Assembly: GCA_038087015.1 (NCBI GenBank)
Contig: JASBNA010000028.1
Coordinates: forward strand, 124,001 to 188,000
Direction of reading: 5' to 3'
Source of the DNA: Cerrena zonata
Lineage: Eukaryota > Basidiomycota > Agaricomycetes > Polyporales > Cerrenaceae
DNA: 64,000 bases
In this document: piece after piece, positions 30,113 through 40,174 of the stretch
Numbering within the stretch: position 1 is the stretch's first letter
How the letters are laid out: each line of letters starts with the position of its first letter
Position numbers and translations under genes: made by a program
The notes under the pieces: generated by a model
Databases searched by the model: none
What the model saw: only the letters and a program-made list of their open reading frames with translations
What the model was told of the DNA's origin: nothing

Positions 30113-30885
30113 TTAAGCAGAACCTTCATTTAAAAAAGCTTGTTTCTTTTCGTCAACTCTTTGTTGTCTTCTTTCACGAGCAGCTCTGTTTCTTAATCTT
30201 CTAGCTTCAGCTTCTTCTTTCAAAGCTTTTTCACGTTGAGCTTCAGCTTTAGCTTGAATAACATGTTCAACCAAGGCTCTCTTGTGTTTAAAAGTATTAC
30301 CTTTAGCAGATTTATATAAAGAGTGGTATAAGTGTCTGTCAATTTTACCAGCATCTCTATATTTAGCTAATAATCTTCTTAAAACACGTAATCTTCTCAT
30401 CCAAACAACTTGAGAAGGCATACGGGCATCTTTGGTACCTTTTCTTTTACCGTAACCAGTGTGTCTACCAGCTCTTTTAGATTCAGCTAATCTTCTAGCG
30501 TGAGATCTAGAGTGAATAACAGTTGGTTTTTTAACAATGGTACCATTTCTGTATAATTTTCTAATGGCTTGACGAGAGTTAGCAGAAGCTAATTCGGTGG
30601 TTTCATTTGGATCTAACCAAATCTTTCTTTTACCGACACCAACAACACTGGCAGCAAGTCTCTTTTGAGTTCTAAGGTTAGCCCTATATTAATGTTAGTA
30701 TCTTTCTTATATCGCCATATGAGTCATCTTGATTTCACTTCAATCCTCATCCTTCACTTCAATCCTCATCCTTCACTTCAATCCTTCACATCCTTTACTC
30801 CCTATTCTTCACATCACATCACATCCTTCACATCACATCACATCAATCAACATAACTTCAATATGGTGTCATCTCTAACATACAT
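30113..30885 (-). CDS. RPL19: 60S ribosomal protein eL19 (Rpl19), one intron
   Basis: Exon 1 is just the bases AT (30885-30884); exon 2 runs 30683-30113, starting with G that completes the ATG, and the product has 190 residues. The sequence [20 protein letters not shown], then [23 protein letters not shown] and [16 protein letters not shown] is diagnostic for eL19. The long basic C-terminal helix spans from about 150 on. As in S. cerevisiae (YBL027W/YBL028C), it is divergent from the small YBL028C-like gene, sharing a promoter with a CACGTG box. Confidence 0.96.
30684..30883 (-). other. RPL19 intron splitting the start codon
   Basis: On the minus strand the donor GTATGT starts at 30883, the branch point TACTAAC lies at 30700-30694 and the acceptor ATATAG ends at 30684; length 200 bases. 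The donor overlaps the start codon (AT|GTATGT). The intron holds short repeats of CTTCACTTCAATCCTCATC and CACATCACATC. Confidence 0.92.
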
Positions 30886-31040
30886 TTTATCTTAATGTAT
30901 TAACTATTGCCTAGTAATGAAAAGAAGAGAAGGAACAGTTTTAACTAAAGAAAATTTTTCTGTTTTTTTCCTACCTCAAATTGGGGGAATTGTCACACTA
31001 ACAAACAAAAAAAAGAGGGAGGGATAAATTGTACGCGCGT

Positions 31041-31140
31041 CACGTGATACGATCCCGATGCGAGCAGAGGTAGTGCGGAGACCAAGTGACCCATCGATTG
31101 GGCCGGACACTCCCACTCCGGGGCATGTGCCCTAAGTGTG
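31041..31140. promoter_or_regulatory. shared RPL19/YBL028C-like promoter: CACGTG and CCCTAA-type sites
   Basis: CACGTG lies at 31041-31046. About 80 bases further, GGGCA-TG-TGCCC (31121-31132) forms an inverted repeat, overlapping TGCCCTAAG. By analogy with C. albicans ribosomal promoters these could be Cbf1 and Tbf1 sites; binding is inferred. Confidence 0.5.
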
Positions 31141-31322
31141 ATCACATGATGGAATCACATGACCGAGTCATGTGATCTCCTTTCCCTCCCCCCTGAAAAA
31201 TTTCCTTCTCATCTCATCGGACATAATTACACTATCTTTACTTATATTATCCTTGTCATATTTATTATCCCTGTCATATTCATTATCCTTATTCATATTC
31301 ATTATCCTTATTCATATTCAAT

Positions 31323-31592
31323 ATGGCACACTCGTTAAGATCCAAATCCAAGTTACAGGCCAAGTCCATCAAACGTAAGAATGAATTTTCTAAATACGCC
31401 GAAGAAAGAACTAATAGATTACAAAAAAAATTAGAAGAACACGATAAGGAACAAGGGAAACCAAAAGAAGATGGTGGAATGGATTTAGATAATAAAAAAG
31501 TGTCTACCCATGGATGGAGAGACTCCAGATCCCAGATCTATAAGAAATTGAAGCATAAAAAGGGTAAAAAAGCCAAAACTATGAAATTTTAA
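31323..31592 (+). CDS. small basic nucleolar protein, YBL028C-like (DUF2423)
   Basis: 89 residues, very Lys/Arg-rich. The N-terminus MAHSLRSKSKLQAKSIKRKNEF matches the conserved DUF2423 start (AKSLRSK-x-K), and the end is a basic KLKHKKGKKAKTMKF tail. S. cerevisiae YBL028C is a nucleolar protein of unknown function associated with pre-ribosomes. Divergence from RPL19 is conserved with S. cerevisiae, which supports orthology and suggests co-regulation with ribosome production. Confidence 0.85.
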   Translation: MAHSLRSKSKLQAKSIKRKNEFSKYAEERTNRLQKKLEEHDKEQGKPKEDGGMDLDNKKVSTHGWRDSRSQIYKKLKHKKGKKAKTMKF

Positions 31593-31883
31593 GTAATTCA
31601 ATAATTTTTTTTTATATAATTGTACATTAGTTAATTATTTTAATTCTTCTCTTATTTTACTGTTTTTTTTTTCCTTATTACTTTCTTCTTTTATTAATTG
31701 CATATTTAGATATCATGATATACTAATGTAAGTAATGGTAGACTTGGGGAAATGTTTGCAGTTAAACGGTTCCTGCACACGGGTTGACAAATTGCTTTGA
31801 CTCTGTTCTGTCAATATAAAGATAATGAAATTTCCATCTCTTTTCAACACTGTATTCTTTATCGATAACGATTAATATTCATA

Positions 31884-33563
31884 ATGGATGGTAAAACAAT
31901 TGGTATTCTTGGTGGTGGTCAATTAGGCCGTATGTTGGTGGAAGCTGCTCATAGATTAAATATTAAAACCATTATTCTCGATGCCCCTAATTCTCCAGCT
32001 AAACAAATTAATGCATTAGATTCTCATATCGATGGTAGTTTTACTGATTTGGATTCAATTACTAAATTAGCTAAGAAATGTGATGTTTTAACTGTTGAAA
32101 TCGAACACGTTGACGTTGAAGCATTGAAAACTGTATCATCGCAATTAAATATTCCAATTTACCCATTACCAGAAACAATCAAATTAATTCAAGATAAATT
32201 TTTACAAAAAAAACACTTGATAAGTCATGAAGTACCAGTTGTTGAAAGTTATTCAGTAGAAGAAAATACAAAAGAAAACTTATTACAAATTGGTGATAAA
32301 ATCGGTTTCCCATTCATGTTGAAATCAAGAACTTTGGCTTATGATGGTAGAGGTAATTTTGTAGTTAAATCCCCAGAGTCAATCGATGAAGCTTTGAAAT
32401 TTTTAAGTAATAGACCTTTATACGCAGAAAAATGGTGTCCCTTCACTAAAGAATTGGCAGTTATGGTTGTTCGTTCAATTGAAGGAGAAGTTTTCTCTTA
32501 TCCAACAGTGGAAACTATTCATCAAAATAATATTTGTCATTTGGTTTTCGCCCCAGCTCAAATTAACCCAAGTTTAAGTGAAAAAGCTTCGATAATGGCT
32601 AAAAATGCAGTTAAATCATTCCCTGGTTGTGGTATTTTTGGAGTTGAAATGTTTTTATTACCAAATAATGAATTATTGATTAATGAAATTGCTCCAAGAC
32701 CTCATAACTCTGGTCATTATACCATTGATGCTTGTGTTACTTCCCAATTTGAAGCTCATGTCAGAGCAGTGGTTGGTTTACCTTTACCAAAAAACTTCAC
32801 CTCCTTAAGTACTCCTTCAACAAATGCAATCATGTTAAATGTCTTGGGTGATGTTAAAGAAACAAATAAGGAATTGGAAATGTGTCGTAAAGCTTTAGAA
32901 ACTCCTAACGCTTCAGTTTACTTATATGGTAAAAGTTCTAAACCAAGTAGAAAAATGGGTCACATTAATATAATCTCTTCCTCAATGGATGTTGCTGAAG
33001 CAAAATTAAATTACATAATGGGGGAAACTTCCGGTGTCTCCTTACCCCTGGAAATTAAAGAAAAACCTTTGGTTGGTATAATTATGGGCTCGGATTCAGA
33101 TTTACCAGTTATGTCAGTTGGTGCTAATATCTTGAAAAAATTTGGAGTTCCTTTTGAAGTCACAATTGTAAGTGCCCATCGTACTCCTCACCGTATGTCC
33201 AAATATGCCATTGAAGCTTCTGAAAGAGGTTTAAAATGTATCATTGCCGGTGCTGGCGGTGCTGCCCATTTACCTGGTATGGTTGCCGCAATGACTCCTT
33301 TACCAGTCATTGGGGTTCCAGTTAAAGGCTCAAGCTTAGATGGTGTAGACTCTTTACACTCCATTGTTCAAATGCCTAGAGGTATCCCGGTTGCCACTGT
33401 TGCCATCAATAACAGTACCAATGCTGCTTTGTTGGCTGTTAGAATCTTGGGTGCAATTGATCATAAATGGTTAAATGAAATGAATCAATACATGATCAAT
33501 ATGGAATCAGAAGTCTTAACCAAAGTCGAAAGATTAGAACTGGTTGGCTACGAAAACTATTAA
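31884..33563 (+). CDS. ADE2: phosphoribosylaminoimidazole carboxylase (Ade2)
   Basis: 559 residues, fungal fusion of two activities in purine synthesis. Residues 1-380 are the PurK-like ATP-grasp part ([43 protein letters not shown]). Residues from about 392 on are the PurE-like mutase ([39 protein letters not shown]). It converts aminoimidazole ribotide to its carboxylated form; in yeast, loss gives red colonies. Full length with no breaks. AFI1 and ORT1, its neighbours in S. cerevisiae, are elsewhere in this window. Confidence 0.97.
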   Translation: MDGKTIGILGGGQLGRMLVEAAHRLNIKTIILDAPNSPAKQINALDSHIDGSFTDLDSITKLAKKCDVLTVEIEHVDVEALKTVSSQLNIPIYPLPETIKLIQDKFLQKKHLISHEVPVVESYSVEENTKENLLQIGDKIGFPFMLKSRTLAYDGRGNFVVKSPESIDEALKFLSNRPLYAEKWCPFTKELAVMVVRSIEGEVFSYPTVETIHQNNICHLVFAPAQINPSLSEKASIMAKNAVKSFPGCGIFGVEMFLLPNNELLINEIAPRPHNSGHYTIDACVTSQFEAHVRAVVGLPLPKNFTSLSTPSTNAIMLNVLGDVKETNKELEMCRKALETPNASVYLYGKSSKPSRKMGHINIISSSMDVAEAKLNYIMGETSGVSLPLEIKEKPLVGIIMGSDSDLPVMSVGANILKKFGVPFEVTIVSAHRTPHRMSKYAIEASERGLKCIIAGAGGAAHLPGMVAAMTPLPVIGVPVKGSSLDGVDSLHSIVQMPRGIPVATVAINNSTNAALLAVRILGAIDHKWLNEMNQYMINMESEVLTKVERLELVGYENY

Positions 33564-33578
33564 AAGTATTCTATCCAT

Positions 33579-33742
33579 CTCTAGAATTTATCCATCCGTG
33601 TAATTTATACATCTCTAGAATTTAACTATGTCTAGAATTTATCCATCTCTAGAATTTAACCATCTCTGGAATTTAACTATGTCTAGAATTTAACTATGTC
33701 TAGAATTTAACTATCTCTAGAATTTAACTATCTCTAGAAATT
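33579..33742. repeat. 17-bp minisatellite downstream of ADE2
   Basis: About nine or ten copies of a unit close to AACTATCTCTAGAATTT (variants CCATC and ATGTC) directly 3' of the ADE2 stop codon. Confidence 0.88.
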
Positions 33743-34859
33743 GTTTAATGTCATGAGTATACCGTGTAATTCTTAATGTTGCATTTTGCAGCTGGCCGTC
33801 TTAAATTGCCCTAGTTGTTGTTACAATCTTCATATTTGTGCAATCATCCCTCTTATTCGTATTAGATACCTTTTTCAGTCGTGATTTTGTTCTTTTTTTG
33901 GGTTCCCTTTTTGCCCCATTACCCCTGAAATCACAACCTGAAACAATAAGCCCGCAAAACTTATCACAAGATTGTTTTGCAACCTCTGCTGCTTCGATCC
34001 CGGCCTCTTTAAAGTAATCCTAAGCATGTAAAGCTTTGTTAAGCTTGTTCTGTTGTTTTTTTTTTGCGGCAACCTTTAGGAGGGGAGTGTGTGCACCAAT
34101 ATCAAAATTGTGCAACATTTCAACAGAATGCAAAAACAGCTATAGTGGGTTGGCAACAGAGCAAAAGCCAACAAAACTGCAATAAGGAGGGTTTGCCAGG
34201 AGTGGTAAAGGGTCGGGTATTGTGCTGGCTGGAGCCTTGTCGTTGGGTTTGACGAAGCAATGGAGAAGACTAATGCAAGTGCTTGCTGATGCGAGTGCTT
34301 AGTGATACTTTTTGCCTAGCAGATTTAATGCAAGATAGTAACCATCGGACTTATTTTGAATGCAAATATGATTAAAACAGTAGCAGCACCTTGAGTTCAG
34401 TAGAAAGGTATCTGGAAATACCTAAAAAAACCAGAAAAACCAGACAAAACAACCCACAAAGTAGTAACAAAAAGGTAGGGATGATCCTTCTGCAAAAGCT
34501 CTTGAATTTCTAAATTATACGAACTTTGAAGGAAGATCTTTTAGGAGCTCGTGTGGAAGGTTATACGCCTTTGTCAAATAGGGATTATTCTCCTTGCGTA
34601 GATGGTTTAATAGGTAACAAAGCTACTACAGTTTGTTTAGCAGACGAATGATTTTATTTTTTGGTAGTTTTTATTTTTAGTTATGAATAAATACATTTTA
34701 AACAGGCTCTTTTTTTAGGATAATTTAACAAAAGGAAAGAAAGGAAAATGAAAAGAAACTAGAATGTAAAACAAAAAGGAAAAGACTATAACTATTTAAC
34801 TTTATTTATTTGTTTTTTTTGTTTTTTTTACAAATAAAGATTGACTCGTTATTGATTCA
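33743..34859. other. intergenic region between ADE2 and TEC1 3' ends
   Basis: About 1.1 kb between two convergent genes. Only short, unconvincing open frames. The last 150 bases are A/T-rich, consistent with 3' untranslated sequence of TEC1. Confidence 0.4.
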
Positions 34860-37076
34860 TTAGAATTGATCGCCAATAAATGAAGGTGGTTCAGGGTATA
34901 ATAGCCCGCCGAACTGATAATCCTGGGACTGATCATTTGGTTGGATCATCATTAAATCCATATTCATTGGTTGATGATTTGGAGGCAATGGTACCTGAGG
35001 GAATTGTTGAGTTTGATATGGAAATTGTTGTTGAGTTGGCGGCATAATTGGAACCGGTTGATAAGGTGGGGCTGCTGGTTGTTGGCCAGCATTTGTTGGG
35101 GCAGATGGAACCACTAACGGAGCACTTGTAGTTGTGACTGGCTGGGGATAGTTTGGATCTTGTTCAAATTCAAATTCTCCTGGTTGATGATGATGTTGTT
35201 GTTGTTGTTGTAACGATTGAAATTTTCTTTGAACATTTACTTGAGGTACTGCATTGGATGAAGATATAATAGCATTCTCTAGAATTGGAGTAGCAATCGT
35301 GTTTGATGTTGCTAATGTAGAAGCTGAATTCAAATTATTAGACGGTATCACCATTGAATTTGCTGTAGATGCAGAAAAGTTACCAGTAGGTACTAAATTA
35401 TTCGAGGTGGGTTGATAGGTAACTGATTGTGGAAGAATAGCATTTTCAGATAATAATGAACTTTCTAATAAACTATTCTGCTGTTCAAAACTATTGGCTT
35501 GATTATATGGTTGAAAATTTGTTGGTTCATTAGAAATTTTATCGGGTAATACTAACTTAGTAGTCGTAGTTATGGCATGTTTTATATCTTCGACTTTAGC
35601 AAATTCCCACAATAAAACAGCTTTAATTTTCAGTTTAGAAACTGCATATGTCTTATTGTTAGTATTATTATTAAAATCTTTTGTATTTTCGTAAATAATT
35701 TGTTTGATAGTGACACTTTTCAAAGCAGTATTCATAGAATTTGGTTTTGATAATAACTGATTGAAGAAAAATTTCCAAAATTTTATTAAAAATGGTTTAT
35801 TTTCATTTAGTTTAAAATCATCATCATTAATTTTCAAAACTTCATTACCAAAAGAATAAATTCCAGTAAAAATTGATATAGATTCATTTGAGTTTATATA
35901 CTCATTTAGATTAATGTAAAGATTTGTCTTCAAACCATTATCAATTGAATAATTTAATGGTAATTGGTTTGGCAAATTTAGATTGACCATATTATGAATT
36001 ATTGGAATTGAAGTATTTTGAAAATCATTTAAACCAGGAAATCTATTTGAAATAATAGCGTTTTCTTTTAACTTTAAGAAATTAGGTTCTTCATTTTTTT
36101 GTAGAGTTAAAATTATTGGATTAGCATTGTTTGAATCTTGAATCGATATGAAAAAATTTTCTAATTTAATATTAACCTTATTAAATTTAAATCTTTTGAT
36201 ATTAGATGATGGATTTAATCTTCTTTTCAAACCAGTTGAATTATTAGATATATTATTAATCGAATCATTCAACCCTAGACTTTTATTTAAATTAATTTTT
36301 GAAAAAATTTCTTCAAATTTTTTAGTACTCATTTCCTGTTCTTCTTTAGAGTTGAAAATTGGACCATCATTAATTAATTTTATAATATCTAATTTTTGAC
36401 CTAAATTTTTTATGACTTGTATATGACTTGAAACTTGTTTACGACTCCTAAATTTGCCTGTTTTGGTTAAGATATAATCAGATATTAATTCATTTCTACC
36501 ACATGAGCGACCACTTATTTTAATTTTATTTAAACCATTCTTTGGAATGATACTTAAAACTTCTTCAAATGCATTTTCAACATCTTCTGACCAAATATCA
36601 GTATCTTGTTGAGATAAATTATTATTTGAACTATTAGTAGCAGAAGTATCAAAACTATTACTTGGACCAGCAATTAAATTAGAGTTAACATTCACACCCA
36701 TAAAAGTATATTGATTATACTCATTTTCATATAAGTTTTTGGAACGATTAGAATCTTGTTGATCCACGAAATCTTCTTGATCTGAATCTGATGAAAGGTT
36801 TGATTTCTTTTGATTAAGAGTGGAAGGACTTATAGTACCCAAGATTCTTCTGATTGGAGTTCTTTCTTCGTCATTATCTAATAAAGTGTTATTCACAGCA
36901 GTAGGAGCAGCGACTGAATTGGAAAGAGGATTAGAAGCAGAAGCACTAGCAGCACTAGCAGCAATATTTTGAGTATTTGTTAAAGAATCATAATTATTAT
37001 TATTAAAGTTAGTTGATTTGGGCATCTCCTTCTCACTAGCTTCGAAGATTCGTGACTTGATACAACTGCTTACCAT
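34860..37076 (-). CDS. TEC1: Tec1, TEA/ATTS-domain transcription factor
   Basis: 738 residues if started at the first ATG of the frame (37076), or 721 from the ATG at 37025. The TEA domain (about residues 160-225) has WSEDVENAFEEVLSIIP, NELISDYI and the recognition-helix part KTGKFRSRKQVSSHIQV. The C-terminal third is Gln/Pro/Asn-rich with poly-Gln/His and is probably an activation region. In Candida albicans Tec1 controls hyphal and biofilm genes; in S. cerevisiae it works with Ste12 in filamentous growth. An open frame with three in-frame ATGs starts at 37182 and ends in TAG at 37038-37036, just where the Tec1 frame continues in +1. It may be an overlapping upstream ORF or the true N-terminus reached by frameshifting. 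Confidence 0.88.
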   Translation of the reverse strand: MVSSCIKSRIFEASEKEMPKSTNFNNNNYDSLTNTQNIAASAASASASNPLSNSVAAPTAVNNTLLDNDEERTPIRRILGTISPSTLNQKKSNLSSDSDQEDFVDQQDSNRSKNLYENEYNQYTFMGVNVNSNLIAGPSNSFDTSATNSSNNNLSQQDTDIWSEDVENAFEEVLSIIPKNGLNKIKISGRSCGRNELISDYILTKTGKFRSRKQVSSHIQVIKNLGQKLDIIKLINDGPIFNSKEEQEMSTKKFEEIFSKINLNKSLGLNDSINNISNNSTGLKRRLNPSSNIKRFKFNKVNIKLENFFISIQDSNNANPIILTLQKNEEPNFLKLKENAIISNRFPGLNDFQNTSIPIIHNMVNLNLPNQLPLNYSIDNGLKTNLYINLNEYINSNESISIFTGIYSFGNEVLKINDDDFKLNENKPFLIKFWKFFFNQLLSKPNSMNTALKSVTIKQIIYENTKDFNNNTNNKTYAVSKLKIKAVLLWEFAKVEDIKHAITTTTKLVLPDKISNEPTNFQPYNQANSFEQQNSLLESSLLSENAILPQSVTYQPTSNNLVPTGNFSASTANSMVIPSNNLNSASTLATSNTIATPILENAIISSSNAVPQVNVQRKFQSLQQQQQHHHQPGEFEFEQDPNYPQPVTTTSAPLVVPSAPTNAGQQPAAPPYQPVPIMPPTQQQFPYQTQQFPQVPLPPNHQPMNMDLMMIQPNDQSQDYQFGGLLYPEPPSFIGDQF

Positions 37077-37182
37077 TATTATCGATTGCAATATCAACAA
37101 TCATAGGTAATTTTTTATTTGATGACCGAGAATTCTTGATCGGAGTCTGATGGGGGGTATGAGTTGCCATATTCATTTTCAT
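37036..37182 (-). other. 48-codon ORF overlapping the TEC1 start in the other frame
   Basis: ATGs at 37182, 37176 and 37170 are in one frame that ends at TAG (37038-37036). The encoded peptide is protein-like (NKKLPMIVDIAIDNNGKQLY). The TEC1 frame is +1 relative to it and is open across the stop. Two readings fit: a translation-inhibiting upstream ORF, or the N-terminal 48 residues of Tec1 joined by a +1 shift near AGC-TAG. Confidence 0.5.
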
Positions 37183-39532
37183 TTGATTATAATATGATGA
37201 CCAGAATCTTGGTTAAAGAGCGAAATGATAAGATAATAAATAGATCAAATTTGAAAAATTGGCAGACAAACAACAAAAAGAACAAATTTTTAAAGTTTCG
37301 ACAAAAAGAGATAAATACCTGAAATAAAGGAAAAGAAGAAATGTCAAATTAAGGTAATTAAGATTCACCAAGACGATAGTATCAATGGTAAGACCAATAT
37401 AGTAACAGGGGGGGGGCGTAGGAAACAAAAAAAAAACAAATAACAAAAAAAAAACAAGAGCACCAGGTTTCGAGATATCAACAATTATGGCAAAAAAAAT
37501 CCTCGAGGTTATGAAGGGTATAAATAAAATGAACGACTAGGATTGGAAGTAATGGAATTAAGGCCCTGGAAAAAGAAAAGAAAAATGGTAGGAACCTCAA
37601 AAGCTTCTTTGTAAAAACAATCTTCTTTGTTTAGGGACCTATTTGCAGATAATCTAAATAGATCAAGTGAAAAAAAAAAGTGACAGAAAAGGAAAAAGGT
37701 TAGTAGACACAACCAAGGAATCAAGATTTAAACAGTGATAGAAAGTCTTTGAAAATAAGGGAACAAAAAATAATAAAGAATAATAAGATAAAGAAACAAA
37801 AGATCAAATAATGAAATCAATTGATAACGTGGGTATTATAATTTGGGAATGTGACAAATATTTAAAATATAATTGTTTAAGCAAGATCCAGTAAATAAAC
37901 TAACAAACTAAAAGAAGACAGACTTGTCTCTTTTGGTGATCATGCAGAAAAATGTTTGCCTTGACTATTTTTTGAAAGATGCAGATATTGTTGAGGTCAG
38001 TTTTAATTCTGTTAATGGAGAGGGAATTCCATTAATAAACTGACAACCGAGAGTTTAAAAGGAAAAAAGGGGACTCAACAAACGAAGTTTCGAGAATTCG
38101 AATATTATGGAGAAACAACAATCGAGATTCAAGTAAGGGATTTTATAAAGGTGAAATATAGATTTACTAAAATGATTTTCACTTGATTGACGAGATACGA
38201 AAAGGATCTGAAAAGCCGAATAAAACCGTTTCAATTATTAGTTGATATTTTTGGAACAATCGAGATCAATAGAACAACTTTAAAGCCAAAAGAAACAAGT
38301 GAAAAGAAAGGAAAACCAGGATTTTTTTACAAAGCAAAAGCAATAAAAGCACAAGTAAATAGAATCACAAGTAGATGAAATTAGTGTAATAACGAATGAC
38401 TGTAATTGACCAATACCGAAGAGCAAATGAATTCAAGCTATGACTTTATGATGTAAAGCAAAAAGTGAAACCAAACAAATTCCAAAAAGCAAAAAGAAAA
38501 AAGGAAAACAGAATACAAAGGAAAACAAATAGTATTCAATTTTAGTAAAAAATTAGTTTTTGTCAATTATCAAATGTACGGAGATGTTAATCAAAATTCT
38601 AGAATTGGTAAAAATAAATCCAGTTACAAAATGCAAGAATATGAACAACTAAAAGGGTGCAGCAAATGAGCTAGAGTATCTTAATCGTCTAGATGAACTT
38701 TCTGATAACGTGGTGAAGTCAATTATTGAATAAAGAAGGGAATGAATGACTTGGGTAAGCAATTGGTGGCTTCAAAGATACTCAAATTTCGTGAATTGAG
38801 TCTGCCAGTATGTTTCAAGGAAACTTGTACCGTTGGTTAGATGTTCACCGTTAATATGAACTTGTCTTTGTCGTTGCTAGTAGGTATCACTGCTATGGAT
38901 TCTTTGTTTGTTTGTTTTTCGTACTCTCGTCAAATCAAAACTAGTGAAAAACTGGTGAAGGAACTAAACAAATAGACAAAAAGACAAAGACAAAAATCCT
39001 CACCGCACAATAGTTGAAAACAATACCTATTTTGATTAGGTTTCAGGGGTACTCTTGATTTAGTTATTGTATTGATTGTAATAAGTAGATTGCTGTTAAT
39101 AGTAGTTGGGGATGTTAAATACTCTTGTGATACCACCTTCAAAGCCGTTTAGTTGTCTAAACGAGATGAACGGTACTAAATCAGGCACTAATCCAGGCAC
39201 TAGTCCAGGCACTAATCAGGTACCAAATCTGAAACAGGAAGGAAATTGGACATAAATGGAACAGAAAGGACAAAATCACAAACAAAAACGGCAAAATGAA
39301 CCCACGTCGAAAAGTACTAGAACAGACTTTCGACACCTGCCGTGCCCCCTTGAGGGTGCCGAATCCAAACACCAAAGCTGCAGTACTATCCCGAAATACA
39401 TAGACAAGCTGCGATGAGCATTAATAGGACAACTCTCCGGTTAATTCAAGGTTATAAGGTTAAATTTTAGTATATCGCATGATTGAATTTTGTTTCACAT
39501 AACCAATGAATTTTCAGAGACATGCTATAAGA
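37183..39532. other. 2.3-kb gene-poor region upstream of TEC1
   Basis: No convincing gene on either strand; purine-rich on the plus strand with many A runs. A short direct repeat (CCAGGCACTA units) lies at about 39181-39215. A long upstream region is typical for heavily regulated filamentation genes such as TEC1 in Candida, so this is probably its control region and long 5' leader (inference). Confidence 0.4.
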
Positions 39533-39945
39533 TCAGTTAATATAAACTTTTAATGCTGAACGTGTAAATAGATTACCTGGTAATTCAGGAATATCGAATT
39601 CATTAGTTGACAATTTGGTTACCAAATTTGTAACTTCAATTCCTTGTCGAGTTTCATCTTTAGAAATTTCACTAATAAACCCTGTGACGGAGAACGGACA
39701 ATGTTAACGGAACGAATGGCTATTTCTTCTTTGCGATAGTAAACGGGTGTATGCATAGAGTCTAACAAACACGCCGTACATTATTTTCACCGGGGTTACA
39801 TTGAATTAATTTTCTTTCTAAACGGTTTTCCAAAAAAATTTCTTTGATTTATTGTGAACGATGCCAACTTGCTTTTGTTAAGCATCTTGCTGTTATTAAT
39901 GGTTATGAATATGAATGTTGAGAATTAATATTGCCGTATACGCAT
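39533..39945 (-). CDS. candidate small intron-containing gene, 50 aa
   Basis: The segment 39681-39533 on the minus strand is clearly protein-like (ISKDETRQGIEV, TNLVTKLS, FDIPELPGNLFTRSALKVY) and ends at TGA, but has no usable ATG in its frame. A pyrimidine-rich CGTTAAC...CACAG acceptor lies directly before it. A possible first exon is ATGC at 39945-39942 followed by GTATAC; this joins in phase to a 50-residue protein. An alternative first part, starting MHTPVYYRKEEIAIRSVN at 39756, would need a -1 shift. I do not recognise the family. Its position is between TEC1 and NTO1, on the same strand as both. Confidence 0.35.
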
Positions 39946-40174
39946 TAATATCTCCGTACTTCTCGAGTAATGATTCTTATTATCGGAGCTATTCAATTGA
40001 ACAAACTTAATTCTAAAACCTAAAGCATTTATCCTTATGACCGTTGGCTGCATTTATTGCTGCAATTTGGTTGCATGAAAAAACACTCTTCATTTTTTTG
40101 TTGCAGTAATCAAGTAACAATCATTTCTTTATTTTTTTTTTATATATATTCGTAATAAAATTTGAATGACGATA

